Source: Astrobacterium formosum (GTDB lineage: Bacteria; Pseudomonadota; Alphaproteobacteria; Rhizobiales; Xanthobacteraceae). From it: a DNA stretch of 64,000 bases. The stretch covers positions 1-64,000 of the forward strand of contig JAVDCA010000002.1 in NCBI GenBank assembly GCA_030848545.1, read 5' to 3'. Both the position numbers and the translations under genes were made by a program. Below are positions 1-9,136 of the stretch, piece by piece. A model generated the notes under the pieces. It saw only the letters and a list, made by a program, of their open reading frames with translations, was not told the origin of the DNA and did no database searches. Each line of letters starts with the position of its first letter. Positions within the stretch are counted from its first letter, which is position 1.

Positions 1-1
1 A

Positions 2-175
2 GAGGAACAAGATCCGCGTCCTGAGCATGGCCAGCATCCCCACTGCACGCTCTGTGGAGGGGTCCGGCGATTCTTGGCTAAGCTGCCATCCGTCGCGGAC
101 CTGCCAGAAGTGAGTATCTTCGAGTGTGCCGGCTGTGGGATCATTGACTACATCAAGCGCGAAGCCTCTACCTGA
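2..175 (+). CDS. Zinc-ribbon small protein, 5' end outside window
   Basis: This frame is open from the window edge to a TGA at 173-175, so the start is missing. The 57 visible residues hold two paired-cysteine motifs, CTLCGG near residue 15 and CAGCG near residue 43, separated by a stretch ending LPEVSIFECAGCG. That is the layout of a small single zinc-ribbon protein common in rhizobia as a conserved hypothetical of about 60-80 residues. Function is unknown; a metal-binding or nucleic-acid-binding role would be inference. No neighbour clarifies it. Confidence 0.6.
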   Translation, partial: EEQDPRPEHGQHPHCTLCGGVRRFLAKLPSVADLPEVSIFECAGCGIIDYIKREAST

Positions 176-926
176 CGTTCAATTAGCCGACATGTCGACT
201 TTACGCATGCGGACGCCAAAGCCGAGGTAGTTGGGCCTCGAGGCTATCGGGCTCCAAGCGATATCAACGATCCATACAATCGCAAGAAAACATCCACCGT
301 CCTGACCACATGCCGGTGCTGCTTGGCAGCGTCGCTGGCCGAAAAGCGCGCGGAAATGGTGGAAGCCGGTCAAGATGCCGAAGAACTGTTCCGCCTCGAC
401 ATTGTTCGCCATCACGAGTTTGCCGGCACGGGCATGCGGGCCGATGAGAATTGCACCGAGGCGCGCATTGGCGACGGCCTCACGGCGCCGGCGCGGAGGG
501 GGCTCGTCGCCGAGCATTCGCGCGCTTGCAGGTGCCGCTGGCGGCAGCGAGGTTCGTCGTCGACGCCCGCCAGCGCGATGGCGACGGCGGCATTGTCCTC
601 GCCTGCCTCCGCGGCCTCGCATCGGGGTGGAGGATCGACATGTCGGCGGCAAACACTTTTTTCCCCCGCGCGCGGGCGCGAGCGCCGAGGCGCGCCATAT
701 CCTTCACGACGCCATCGCGGGATCTCGACGACGATATCGGCGGCGGCACGCCGCTGTCGTCCACTGTGGCGGCAAACTGACTTGACGAAACACCGCTTGG
801 ATGACGTGAACTGAACCGCTCGAAACCCGATGACGCAATGGATGAACCAAGCCATGGGCGCGGCGTTGAAACAGTGATTCCATTACGGGATCGTTCGCGA
901 TACGCACCAGATTCTTGGAGATATTC
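176..926. other. Gene-poor GC-rich stretch, no confident gene
   Basis: Several frames stay open on both strands because of high GC, but none has a recognisable domain, a convincing ribosome site or the codon pattern of the neighbours. The longest (480-1625, minus) runs antisense through the DUF305 gene. A minus-strand segment near 310-480 reads like protein (GAILIGPHARAGKLVMANN) but has no start and I do not recognise it. It may be decayed coding DNA. Confidence 0.5.
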
Positions 927-1430
927 ATGCGAATGGCCGCCCTCGCCACCACAATCTTCGTGGCCGCCACCACCCTCGCCCAGGCTCAGAACAACGATCC
1001 GCCGTCGAACGCGACAGGCCTGCCGAAAAGCTGTGTAGACGCCGCCAAATCCGGGGGCGCCATGATGAGCAATATGGATGAAGGCAAGAGCCAGTCGATG
1101 ATGGCTGGCATGCAAGGCGGCAACGACATGACGGAGACCCAGAAGGGACTGCGCGCCGCCATGATGAAGATGGAGCCGGCCATGATGCTGGGCATGATGG
1201 CCAAGGATGCGGACGTCGCCTGGATCTGCGCCATGATTCCCCACCATCAGGGCGCGATCGACATGGCGCGCGCGGGGCTCAAGGGCGCGACCGACCCGCA
1301 ATCGCGCCAAATGGCCGAAGAAACCATCAAGATGCAGGAAAAGGAAATCGCCAAACTGACGGCGTGGGTCGACAAGAATGCGGCCAGCGAGACCCGCAAA
1401 GAAACGACCGGCAGCAATTTGAAGAAATGA
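927..1430 (+). CDS. DUF305 family periplasmic protein
   Basis: The product is 167 residues. An N-terminal hydrophobic stretch ending AQAQ is a typical Sec signal peptide, so the mature protein should be periplasmic. The diagnostic DUF305 motif MIPHHQGAIDMA follows at about residues 107-118; the region before it is Met-rich (MMSNMDEGKSQSMMAGM) and could bind copper. DUF305 proteins (CopM-like) are linked to copper or other metal tolerance, but this role is family-based inference. I chose the ATG at 927 because GGAG lies six bases upstream; a TTG at 915 is in frame but lacks a site. EF-hand remnants downstream hint at a decayed metal-handling cluster. Confidence 0.85.
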   Translation: MRMAALATTIFVAATTLAQAQNNDPPSNATGLPKSCVDAAKSGGAMMSNMDEGKSQSMMAGMQGGNDMTETQKGLRAAMMKMEPAMMLGMMAKDADVAWICAMIPHHQGAIDMARAGLKGATDPQSRQMAEETIKMQEKEIAKLTAWVDKNAASETRKETTGSNLKK

Positions 1431-1465
1431 TGCCGACCGTTTGGTCGCCGCACTGACGGATCGAC

Positions 1466-1560
1466 GTCCGGCTCCAATGAAGCGAGCCCAGTTCGTCTGC
1501 AGAATGTCACTCCGTCTCTGAATATATTCATCGCGGTTGGTATCGCCGTGGGCATAGCAC
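1466..1560 (-). pseudogene. Possible EF-hand loop remnant
   Basis: The minus strand encodes HGDTNRDEYIQRRSD followed by ILQTNWARF, resembling one EF-hand calcium loop (D-x-N-x-D) of small periplasmic EF-hand proteins. No intact start or stop frames it, and a second, better EF-hand fragment lies about 200 bp away in the same orientation. Both may be pieces of one broken gene. Confidence 0.3.
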
Positions 1561-1754
1561 GCCTCCGGAGCATCGAGAGCCGCCGAGGCTCCGGACAGAC
1601 TCGCCGCTCGGCCGCCGCACAACAATCAGACAATCGTGCCGCTCACGGCGATCAGCAGGATGGGCCAAAGCAGCATATTGAATGACTCCAGCCAGCCCCT
1701 GCCGGCACCCGTCATATCCCAATGCGATCAGTGTCCCATGTTCGCTTGCTCCGC

Positions 1755-1937
1755 TCAGATCTTTTGCTCGTGGTCGTCGGCCGTGCCACCGATCTCCTGT
1801 TGGCGCTGCACGGCGGGACGCGGGCCATGCATGAATGACATCATTTCCTCGAGTGACAGCTTGCCGTCCTTGTTCGCGTCCATCGCCTTAAAGACCCGGT
1901 CATGGGTTGGACAGCGGACGTAAACGAGACGGTAAAT
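1755..1937 (-). pseudogene. EF-hand domain protein, 3' fragment
   Basis: The minus-strand frame encodes VFKAMDANKDGKLSLEEMM, a good EF-hand with loop D-A-N-K-D-G-K-L-S-x-E-E, then a short tail ending DHEQKI and a TGA at 1757-1755. Upstream the frame meets a stop with no ATG/GTG start before the helix, so this is the 3' end of a truncated gene. Small EF-hand proteins of this kind are usually exported calcium-binding proteins. It lies between the DUF305 gene and the NACHT gene, in a stretch that otherwise holds nothing I can identify (1431-2197). Confidence 0.5.
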
Positions 1938-2197
1938 TATCGCGATGCAATTTGATGGCGCATTTGGCCATCACGGACATCGGCGAGGCGACATAAGCGA
2001 CGGCTGGCTCGGAAGAATCGCGATCGGCCGTGTACACGGCGTCTCTTGTGACCCACACTACGGACCCACCCTGCCTTTCGGCTCTTGGCAGGAGCGTGCC
2101 AGGAGCGGACGGACACCACATGCTTCAACATCTATTTTTCCGTCTGTCTTAGGTATTTAGCTCGCCAACCGCAACCGCGAAAGGAATAGGTCCACGA

Positions 2198-5100
2198 TCA
2201 AGTATCCTGGCCGATACCTTCGCCCCCCAACGCACCACGAGTGGTCGACCAGTGCGCGCCACGGGTAAGCTTAACTAAGCCGTGCCCCGCATCCAGTTCC
2301 TTGGGAAACTGAGCTTTAAACAGTGTAGACTGTCCTATTGTTAAAATAAGTTCGCGCACGGACCTTGGGATGTCGCTAGCACCAATGTTCGCAGAACCCA
2401 TTAAATCGAGCCGTGTAAGTTGTTTCAACTCGTGAAGCCGATGCGCGTTCTCTATAAAATGAGACCGAACGCTCAAACGCTCGAGATCAGCCAGTCCCGC
2501 TATACAAGAAACATCGAACTTTCTTGCCTCTAGGTTCTCTCGGAAGTGACCGATCGAGAGATCTTTTAGGTTATACGCCCGTTGAAGTGGTTCATACGCG
2601 CTAATATGACATCCACCAAGATTAAGGCAAACTAGATCAGCAAACTCTCCGATATCGGCAATATCGCTAACGCCTGTCGCGTTAATCACAATCGTCTTCA
2701 ATCTACGATTTAGCAGGGCTATCCTCGCGAAATTAGTGCGACCAAGATATACAGATTCCAAATTTCCGAGCGCACTGATCCAGCTCCAATCATTTAACTG
2801 CATCGACGTCATGGCCAGACTTTGTAACGACTTCAATGCTCCCAACTGCGCGGCATCGCCCAGCACACCCGTTGTAAATGATAGCTTCCGCAAATTAACG
2901 AAGCGACGCATTAAGCCCGCACTCACCTTTAGGCCCTCAGGAAAACTGAGAACAACAATATCTCTAATCGGTGTGTCGCCTGTCATCCGCGATAACATTT
3001 TTTGAAACGCAGAAATCTCTTCTCTGTTCGTAAATATAGGCTCTCCTCTACACCAAATTTCCGCAGCGGCAGCCGACATCCGCCGGTAAAGCGCAAGCAA
3101 AACGCTTTGAAGATCTCCAACTTTCCAACGCTCTCCTTCATTTGAGAAAAAGGCATTAAACAAAAAAGACCTCTCTAGGGGAAAGGAGGGTGTGCCAACC
3201 AAGCATAGCTGCACGTCGCCATTAGAATCATTATTATATTCAATCAACGCTGCTCTCGATAACTCGGTGTCAATAAAAGCGAGTGCATGTATTGATGCAA
3301 TCTTTTCATTCAGAGACCATCCTACATCGTGCCGCAAATAGCGAACGCCTGAATCTCCGAAAGTCGCGACCACCTGCGCAACATCAATCGATTGCGGCGG
3401 AAACAAGTGTTTCGCCACGCCCGCTATCTTGTTGCGCAGCATAGGATCAATGGAGCGCGCATGAATTGATATTCGGCATGCGAGCAACAACAGATGCCGT
3501 CGCGCTAATGCGTCTGCGTTAATAGCTCCCGCATCAATCTTTTCTAATAGGACATCTATAAATTTTTGCTTTTTATAGGTTGGGAGATGCACGAAGGCAA
3601 ATACAAACATATTGTGCCGGGAAGAATCGTCCAGCATGCCCAACAACATTTCATCTAAATGCATATCGACATAATAGGCCGCGGCTAGATATTCCTTAAA
3701 TGTGTTGTGAGCAAACTCTACGCCCTCGACTGCGCTGGGTCGCAAAAGCCCGCTGCGGGTTAAAATTATTTCAAACAGCTCTTCCGGATCGTCCACGCTT
3801 CGGTTCATTATGCGGGCTATAGCTGACGCACATAATTCCGCGGCGCGTGACTTAGGAATTAACGAAAGGCCTTGCATGACCATATTAACCGCAATATCGC
3901 GCATAATTTCATACTTTATCTTGTAATCAAGTTCATAATATAATCCGAGATCTTCTAAAAGCCGACGGGTCAGCGACTGGCGTTCGCGATTGTGCAGCAG
4001 CATCGTTATTATGGAATCGTAGAGGTCCTTTAATTCGTTTGGGAGGAAAGAGTCGGTTTGATAGTGTAGCGCACAAATTGCGCTACATATAAGCGGATTT
4101 CTCGCGACCGCGTTAAGGACCTCATCTGTCGAAATTCGCAATTGGAGATCGCTGGATAACGCCCGCAAACGCAAAGCATCTTTTTCGCTTAAGTCTTCTT
4201 CGGAAGCTACTGCCTCATGCCACCGATCGATAAATTGCGCTCGACGATCTCGATCTAGCTCAGAAATCGTTGCAACAGAGCATTGGTCGGCAACTAATGC
4301 CTTTTCAATTTCAATCGTGCTGGGCCGTGATGTGAGAACAAACATCGAATCAGAATATCGACGTTTGAGGTGGAGAATGGAGCTCAGAATCGGGCCGCGC
4401 CTGTTCGGCGTCGCTTCATCGAGCCCATCAAAAAGAACGATTCCTCTCCCTTCGCGCAAAATATCATCGACAAACGATTTCTCGGGCGGCGAGTCAATGC
4501 TTTCTGCGGTTAACCGCACAAATTCCTCTGTTTCTGGAAAATGTCCCTCGGAAAGGTCCCGAATGCGAATATGAAATGGTATACGCCTTCTCCAGGACGG
4601 CACATCATGGGCTTGATCCACCCCTCCGGCATTGGTTGCTATCCAACGCATCAACGTGCTTTTTCCTGAGCCGGCATCCCCAATAACCAGCAGAAGTTTT
4701 TTGGGTCCAGTAAGGGATAATAAAGTATCAGGCGACACAGCAGATTCCGTACTTTTATTTGGCGTTTTGAAAGAAAGCTCTACGTAGCCAACGTCTAGCC
4801 GATATCGCTGAAGTGAGCGGGCGACTTGCAGCCCGAGCGTGTCCAGATAATTGAGATCGTTCTGAACTGCCTTAATGTAGTCTCGAGTATATATAAGCTT
4901 TCTGTTCTGTCGAAGTTGCGCCTCATCGCCGATAAATTTTGTTAGTTGTTCCATGTTTGTCATAAGCGACAGTAGAGTAGGTACTATGAATTCGATTTGC
5001 TCCCTCATGTGAGTGAGTCTCGATAGAACCTCGGTGGCTTTCAGCGTGCTAGAGGAAGGAGATTTATCAATAATCTCTTTAGCCAACACACAGAAGATCC

Positions 5101-5518
5101 GTATAAATTGCCCGTAAGCATGGCGATGCTCTGTGCCGAACTGATGTGCCGGCAATGGCCACATAGTGGCGATATCAACTCCACACCTATCTTGGTCGAG
5201 GTCGTTTGCTAAGAAAATTGCCAATATTCTGTCGCTGTCAAAATTGTCACGGATATGGGCGGCGACTGGTTCGTGTATTTCCTCGGTGATGCGCTCGATA
5301 GAAAATAGAGGCTGTAGAGAGTCCCGTATAGTATCAAGTAATGCATCCACGGATAACTGTATTAATTTAGCGTCGCCATCTTTTGTATTTCTATTTTTGA
5401 AAAAATCATACAAGGAAGTCGCAATATCAGCAGCCTCCGAGCCTATGCATCTTGAAATCGCGATCTTGAGCAAAGGCTTTGTTATGGCGTCGGTTACAAC
5501 TTCACGAACTAGCTTCAT
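2198..5518 (-). CDS. NACHT-type STAND NTPase with C-terminal leucine-rich repeats
   Basis: A 1106-residue protein with the layout of bacterial NLR-like antiphage proteins. Residues 1-260 are an all-helical N-terminal region with no recognised enzymatic domain. The NTPase follows, with Walker A GDAGSGKST (280-288) and Walker B GIVLFDGLDE (360-368), the DGLDE form being typical of NACHT. A helical section precedes about 200 C-terminal residues of irregular leucine-rich repeats (for example LRKLSFTTGVLG, LQSLAMTSMQL), a plausible sensor. It would act in the cytoplasm, oligomerising when a phage cue is recognised; that is inferred from the family. The gene is visibly AT-richer than its surroundings, a sign of transfer. 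GAGGTGG sits upstream of the ATG at 5518. No partner gene is adjacent, so it is probably a single-gene system. Confidence 0.85.
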   Translation of the reverse strand: MKLVREVVTDAITKPLLKIAISRCIGSEAADIATSLYDFFKNRNTKDGDAKLIQLSVDALLDTIRDSLQPLFSIERITEEIHEPVAAHIRDNFDSDRILAIFLANDLDQDRCGVDIATMWPLPAHQFGTEHRHAYGQFIRIFCVLAKEIIDKSPSSSTLKATEVLSRLTHMREQIEFIVPTLLSLMTNMEQLTKFIGDEAQLRQNRKLIYTRDYIKAVQNDLNYLDTLGLQVARSLQRYRLDVGYVELSFKTPNKSTESAVSPDTLLSLTGPKKLLLVIGDAGSGKSTLMRWIATNAGGVDQAHDVPSWRRRIPFHIRIRDLSEGHFPETEEFVRLTAESIDSPPEKSFVDDILREGRGIVLFDGLDEATPNRRGPILSSILHLKRRYSDSMFVLTSRPSTIEIEKALVADQCSVATISELDRDRRAQFIDRWHEAVASEEDLSEKDALRLRALSSDLQLRISTDEVLNAVARNPLICSAICALHYQTDSFLPNELKDLYDSIITMLLHNRERQSLTRRLLEDLGLYYELDYKIKYEIMRDIAVNMVMQGLSLIPKSRAAELCASAIARIMNRSVDDPEELFEIILTRSGLLRPSAVEGVEFAHNTFKEYLAAAYYVDMHLDEMLLGMLDDSSRHNMFVFAFVHLPTYKKQKFIDVLLEKIDAGAINADALARRHLLLLACRISIHARSIDPMLRNKIAGVAKHLFPPQSIDVAQVVATFGDSGVRYLRHDVGWSLNEKIASIHALAFIDTELSRAALIEYNNDSNGDVQLCLVGTPSFPLERSFLFNAFFSNEGERWKVGDLQSVLLALYRRMSAAAAEIWCRGEPIFTNREEISAFQKMLSRMTGDTPIRDIVVLSFPEGLKVSAGLMRRFVNLRKLSFTTGVLGDAAQLGALKSLQSLAMTSMQLNDWSWISALGNLESVYLGRTNFARIALLNRRLKTIVINATGVSDIADIGEFADLVCLNLGGCHISAYEPLQRAYNLKDLSIGHFRENLEARKFDVSCIAGLADLERLSVRSHFIENAHRLHELKQLTRLDLMGSANIGASDIPRSVRELILTIGQSTLFKAQFPKELDAGHGLVKLTRGAHWSTTRGALGGEGIGQDT

Positions 5519-6295
5519 GGCGGAGCCACCTCGTTCGACTGGGCGCAGTTTGTCACTCGCCCTTATATTTGCAAGCGTTCAATGAGAAGAGAACAGGCTT
5601 TCAAGCAACAAACTACGTTCTCGTGCCGGCGGGCTCCTCACAAGCCTCTACTTGTTTATGCCAAGCATCGTATAGGTGGCCGCAGATCTGCAGAATCCGA
5701 TTCTTAGCGCTTTGGACAATGGGAGCCCATTCAAAACACACTTATGTCCGCCATGGGTCAAATATCGCCAACCCCCCGCCTCATGCGCGCGTCTGGTTTG
5801 CCTCCAATTTCGGCTGTTGAGGATGCCGGTGGGAACAAGGGCAAGCGCCGGCCGCCGAGCCACGCCATCCGCCTCGCCACCGGGCGAATGCCGCGGCGCC
5901 ACCAGAGCGGGCGCCCTCGTTAGCGGCCGTCCTCGTTATTGTCGGCCTGGCGGCCACCCTGGCCGGCGGCGCCCCAGCGGCCGTCGACCGCCGCACCACG
6001 CCGAAGGCGGGCCGGCCGGGCGTCCTGCACCGGCCCAACCCGACGACCGCGGAGGGGCTTCCCTCGCGGCTTGGGCGGCACGCCGACGGCAGCTCCTAGC
6101 CGCCGGCGGGCCGCTCGTCCCTGCCGCCCGCCACCCGCCGCCGGTCCCCGCGGCGGCGACGACACCTCCTGCGATCCAACGTCCTCGCCACGTTCCACCG
6201 CCGAGGCGGCGCCCCTCCGACCCTCATGCGCGGCCGCCCGGCAGTGCGCCGGGGAGCCCGGCGCCGGCGCCGAACCCGGTCGGCAAGCTGCTTGG
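5519..6295. other. Non-coding, GC-rich stretch upstream of NACHT gene
   Basis: The first 300 bp carry the base composition of the NACHT gene and presumably its promoter; the rest is extremely GC-rich, low-complexity DNA with Arg/Pro/Ala-rich frames in every phase and no start I would trust. It contains one copy of a 17-bp repeat (5931-5947) and leads into a short-repeat array. It resembles 13,680-14,000, which has the same order of 17-bp repeat, GC-rich block and array. Confidence 0.5.
5931..5947 (+). repeat. 17-bp repeat, copy 1 of 3
   Basis: CCTCGTTATTGTCGGCC occurs identically and in the same orientation here, at 13664-13680 and at 33359-33375. In the first two places it stands about 350 bp before a short-repeat array; at the third it lies between the ParG-like gene and the second recombinase gene. 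A 17-mer shared three times inside one island is unlikely by chance and may mark recombination junctions or a shared module end. Confidence 0.7.
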
Positions 6296-6372
6296 CGAGC
6301 AAGCTAGCTTGCTTACTCGCTAGCTTGTTAGCTTGCTAACTTCATAGCTCGTTAGCTTGCTATCACTCGCAT
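6296..6372 (+). repeat. Short direct-repeat array (TAGCTTG-type), array 1
   Basis: About 75 bp built from variants of GCTAGCTTG, GTTAGCTTGCTA and ATAGCTCGTTAGCTTGCTA, that is, a TAGCTTG heptad repeated at irregular 8-17 bp steps and partly palindromic (GCTAGC). A related array lies at 13999-14063. Type Ib partition systems use tandem short repeats as centromeres, and a ParF/ParG-like pair sits at 33.4-34.3 kb, so a parS role is possible. Alternatively it is a decayed coding repeat: on the minus strand it reads as KLTS-type repeats. Confidence 0.55.
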
Positions 6373-6537
6373 TCGCGCTCGACGCGTCGGGCCGCCGGCA
6401 GCGGCTACGGGCGGCGCTCGGCGACCCGTTGGCAGCGCCGGCCGCGGCCGCCGGCGCCGCCTCCGCCGGTCCGCGCGTTGCAATCGCGCGCACCGCCGAC
6501 ACGCCCGGCGTGCCGTCGAATTCAACCGGCCGTCCGC

Positions 6538-7148
6538 CTAAAGCTCCAGCGGTCTCCAAGTGCAGGCCTGCGGGAAACCCCGAACGCGCGATCGGGCGAT
6601 CGCCTCGTCGAGGCCGTGCCGCGCCCACTCTGCCCACAGCGTGGTCGGCGGGAGCCAGAACCATCTGCTGCCGGGGTCTCCCAGCACCGTGGCACGGCCG
6701 ACGTGCGCAAAGCCGGCGGTGAGCAGGCACACGAGGGCCGCCCGCTTCTCGTGGCGAGCCCGTGTGTCGTGATCGGCTTCCACCTCCCGCAATGCGCTGT
6801 CATCACCCCAGCTCTGGTCAAGCAGAACGCCGGACAGCACTCCCGTGGCGAGCGCACGGTCGTACAGCCAGTCGAACCGTTTGCCGCGGCGCAGCTTGAG
6901 GCCGGTTTTAAACACCCGTTCCGCGAGCAGCACACCCAGAAAACCGTTCGGGAACGCCTCTACGACTGGAAGGTCGGGCAGCACCATGGGCCCATACCGG
7001 AGCGGTGTTCGTTGCAGCACCGCCGGGAGTTGCGCGCCGGCGGCGCAGCCATCACGTCATGAAGGAAGAAACAGAAATCATGAGCCGCCCAATACTGTGT
7101 GGGGAGAAACGTTCCCGAACGGGTCTCGATGCTCGGAAAGCGGCGCAT
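6538..7148 (-). pseudogene. Frameshifted protein, possibly DUF429-like predicted nuclease
   Basis: Starting at ATG 7148, eight bases after the WYL gene stop, a minus-strand frame reads MRRFPSIETRSGTFLPTQYW and continues to HDVMAA. Near 7035-7050 the sensible reading shifts frame and resumes as VLQRTPLRYGPMVLPDLPVV, then AFPNGFLGVLL, and ends with WFWLPPTTLWAEWARHGL and a stop at 6538. The late part (alternating acidic/hydrophobic VVEAFPN, a conserved AALVCLLTAGFAHVGRA and GRATVLGDPGSRWFWLPP) resembles the C-terminal half of DUF429 RNase H-fold predicted nucleases, but the usual N-terminal GxD motif is absent. I therefore call it a broken, N-terminally short gene with tentative identity. Confidence 0.35.
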
Positions 7149-7154
7149 GGTCGA

Positions 7155-8033
7155 TCAATAAGAAATGCGCTTGAGGACTTCGTCGTATTCGGCCCGATTG
7201 GCGACAACAATAGGCGTCTCTTTAGGCCGATCTTGCTCCTCAGCCACGTCCAGACGAAGGCGCTTATCTAGGTAATAGAGCAATGCTTTCCGCACGCGCA
7301 ATTCGCATCGACCGTTTTCCATTTCGTAATCACGCTCTATGGTCTTGCGCTGTGCCGGCGAAAGCTTGGGGTTCGGCACCAGTACGACATTGAAGAATGT
7401 GTTCCACTCAATATCGTCTTCGGGCGCGACGCCGGGTTCTCCCAAGTCGCCCACATTCAAACACCGCGAGATGATAAAATCTTTGAAGACGCGCTCGATG
7501 TGGCAGTAGGCCCGCAAGTGCCATCGCAGGCCGTCAGTGGCGAAAGCATGCGGGGTGATTGTTCGCCAAATTGGGTCCGGCCAAGCGTCGTTCAGTGACT
7601 GGTATTCGATCCGTGTGGAGCGGCGTCCACGGACAGCTCTCAAAAAATATCTGAGAATGTCCGGCTCAACACGACGGGCAGGAACAGGAGAGGCATCCAC
7701 CGCCGGCACGGGCCCTATCCACGTGTCGTTCGCCGAAATTACGTCATCGGCCAGGGCGCGAAGCTGAGCTAGGTAGCGCTCGGGGTTCGGCTTGAACAGG
7801 CGCGGCCGAAACTCCGGGGTCGGCAGAAATCGCTTCTCGCTGCTGTCGTACCGGATGTTGTCAGGTGCTAACTCGCGGTAGTGCGCGAGGTCCGCTGATG
7901 CCTGAGGTATTGATACACCGAAACGGTCCTTGATATCGGAGCGGTTGACGCTTCCGTCCCAAAATAGACGAAACTCAATAAATTCAAGGCGTTGCTCTGC
8001 CCCCCAGCGCAGACGCGCTCCGCTTTTTTCCAC
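7155..8033 (-). CDS. WYL-domain transcriptional regulator, CapW/BrxR-like
   Basis: A 292-residue protein: an N-terminal winged helix (SDIKDRFGVSIPQASADLA, about residues 35-53), a central WYL domain (RSTRIEYQSLNDAWPDPIWR, then AYCHIERVFKDFIISRC) and a C-terminal WCX-type extension. This is the architecture of CapW/BrxR repressors that control defence operons and are thought to release DNA when a ligand fills the WYL pocket. It is transcribed divergently from the CBASS operon across a 130-bp gap with a palindrome over the likely -10 box, so repression of CBASS is the natural reading (inference). Start is GTG at 8033, with CGGAG eight bases upstream; no in-frame ATG fits better. Confidence 0.85.
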   Translation of the reverse strand: MEKSGARLRWGAEQRLEFIEFRLFWDGSVNRSDIKDRFGVSIPQASADLAHYRELAPDNIRYDSSEKRFLPTPEFRPRLFKPNPERYLAQLRALADDVISANDTWIGPVPAVDASPVPARRVEPDILRYFLRAVRGRRSTRIEYQSLNDAWPDPIWRTITPHAFATDGLRWHLRAYCHIERVFKDFIISRCLNVGDLGEPGVAPEDDIEWNTFFNVVLVPNPKLSPAQRKTIERDYEMENGRCELRVRKALLYYLDKRLRLDVAEEQDRPKETPIVVANRAEYDEVLKRISY

Positions 8034-8059
8034 AGTCGCACTCCGTTGCGTATAGTTTC

Positions 8060-8089
8060 TTGACAGGTCTAGTTACTTTATCCATAAAG
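8060..8089 (+). promoter_or_regulatory. CBASS operon promoter with overlapping palindrome
   Basis: TTGACA (8060-8065), a 17-bp spacer and CATAAA (8083-8088) make a reasonable sigma70 promoter pointing to the CD-NTase gene. The near-palindrome CTTTATCCATAAAG (8076-8089) covers the -10 box and is a good candidate operator for the divergent WYL regulator. Binding is inferred, not shown. Confidence 0.55.
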
Positions 8090-8163
8090 ATACTAGCCGC
8101 ATTTGCCCCGACCGGTCAACGATTCTGTCGGAGGGCCTGCGAACACCCATTTGGAAGTGACGT

Positions 8164-9129
8164 ATGAGCCGTCAACACGTGGATCACTCTGATATTGCCC
8201 GATTCGCCGCCGACCGGGTGAACCTGCCCAAAGAACAGGCGGACGAATATCGCGGCCAAGCGCGGCGCCTCCGTGAGAAGCTGGAAGGCTATCTGGCGGA
8301 GCACCCGGACTTCACGCTCAAGAAGATGATGCTGTCGGGCAGCCTCGCTAAAGGCACCGCGCTGCGCTCCCTGAACGACATTGACGTCGCCTGCTACATC
8401 AGCGGCGCTGACGTGCCGAGCGATGTGAAGAAGCTGCTCGACTATCTGGCCGAACGCCTGCGCAAAGCGTTCCCGAACTTCAGTCCCGAACAGGTCCAAC
8501 CGCAGACCTACAGCGTGACCGTGTCCTTCAAGGGGACCGGCCTTGATGTGGATGTGGTCCCGATTCTCCATGACGGCGACAAGGAATGGTACGGCAACCT
8601 GGTGAGCCAAGAAGACGGCTCCTTCTTGAAGACCAATATTCCGTATCACCTCGAATTCATCCGCAAGCGTAAGGCCGCACAGGAAACGCATTTCGCTCAG
8701 GTGGCGCGCCTTCTCAAGTTCTGGACGCGGAAGCTCAAGGCGGAGCAGGAGGGCTTTCGCTTCAAATCCTTCATGGTTGAGCTCGTCCTGGCGCACCTCG
8801 CGGACCGTGGCGCGGATCTCTCAGACTATCCGGAGGCGATGCAGCACTTCTTCACGTACATCGCCACCAGCAATTTCCGAAAACTGATCGTGTTCGATGA
8901 CTACTACGCGGCGTCCACCGTCGGAACCATCACCGAGCCTGTAAAGATCATCGACCCAGTGAACGCCAAGAATAACGTGAGCCGGCTCTACACCGCCAAG
9001 GAGGCCGACGCGATTGTCGGTGCCGCGCAAGACGCAGGCGACGCGATCGATTCAGCACTCGCGGCGCCGACCAAGGGCGAGACGGTTCGCTACTGGCAAC
9101 GGGTTTTTGGACCGTCTTTTCAGGTGTGA
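8164..9129 (+). CDS. CBASS cyclic-oligonucleotide synthase (CD-NTase)
   Basis: A 321-residue nucleotidyltransferase of the CD-NTase superfamily. The active-site helix-turn motif GSLAKGTALRSLNDID spans residues 59-74 with metal ligands D72 and D74, and the third acidic residue lies in GLDVDVVP (127-134). The C-terminal half is the helical OAS1-like domain. On phage sensing such enzymes make cyclic di- or trinucleotides that trigger the effector. It opens a four-gene operon with HORMA, Trip13-like and DUF6602 genes, which makes this type III CBASS; by analogy with NucC systems a cyclic tri-adenylate product is plausible, but the product cannot be read from sequence. GGAAG lies six bases before the ATG. 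Confidence 0.93.
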   Translation: MSRQHVDHSDIARFAADRVNLPKEQADEYRGQARRLREKLEGYLAEHPDFTLKKMMLSGSLAKGTALRSLNDIDVACYISGADVPSDVKKLLDYLAERLRKAFPNFSPEQVQPQTYSVTVSFKGTGLDVDVVPILHDGDKEWYGNLVSQEDGSFLKTNIPYHLEFIRKRKAAQETHFAQVARLLKFWTRKLKAEQEGFRFKSFMVELVLAHLADRGADLSDYPEAMQHFFTYIATSNFRKLIVFDDYYAASTVGTITEPVKIIDPVNAKNNVSRLYTAKEADAIVGAAQDAGDAIDSALAAPTKGETVRYWQRVFGPSFQV

Positions 9130-9136
9130 GGCAGGA

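Noticed and set aside
480-1625. 381-codon minus-strand open frame
   Set aside because: It is antisense to the DUF305 gene, rich in Arg/His/Ala from GC-skewed codons and has no recognisable domain.
6096-6302. Arg-rich small protein in the GC-rich block
   Set aside because: Composition follows base bias only; no ribosome site and no counterpart kept in the similar block at 13.7-14.0 kb.
6296-6372. CRISPR-like array
   Set aside because: Repeat units are 7-12 bp, irregularly spaced and without unique spacers; no cas genes are present.
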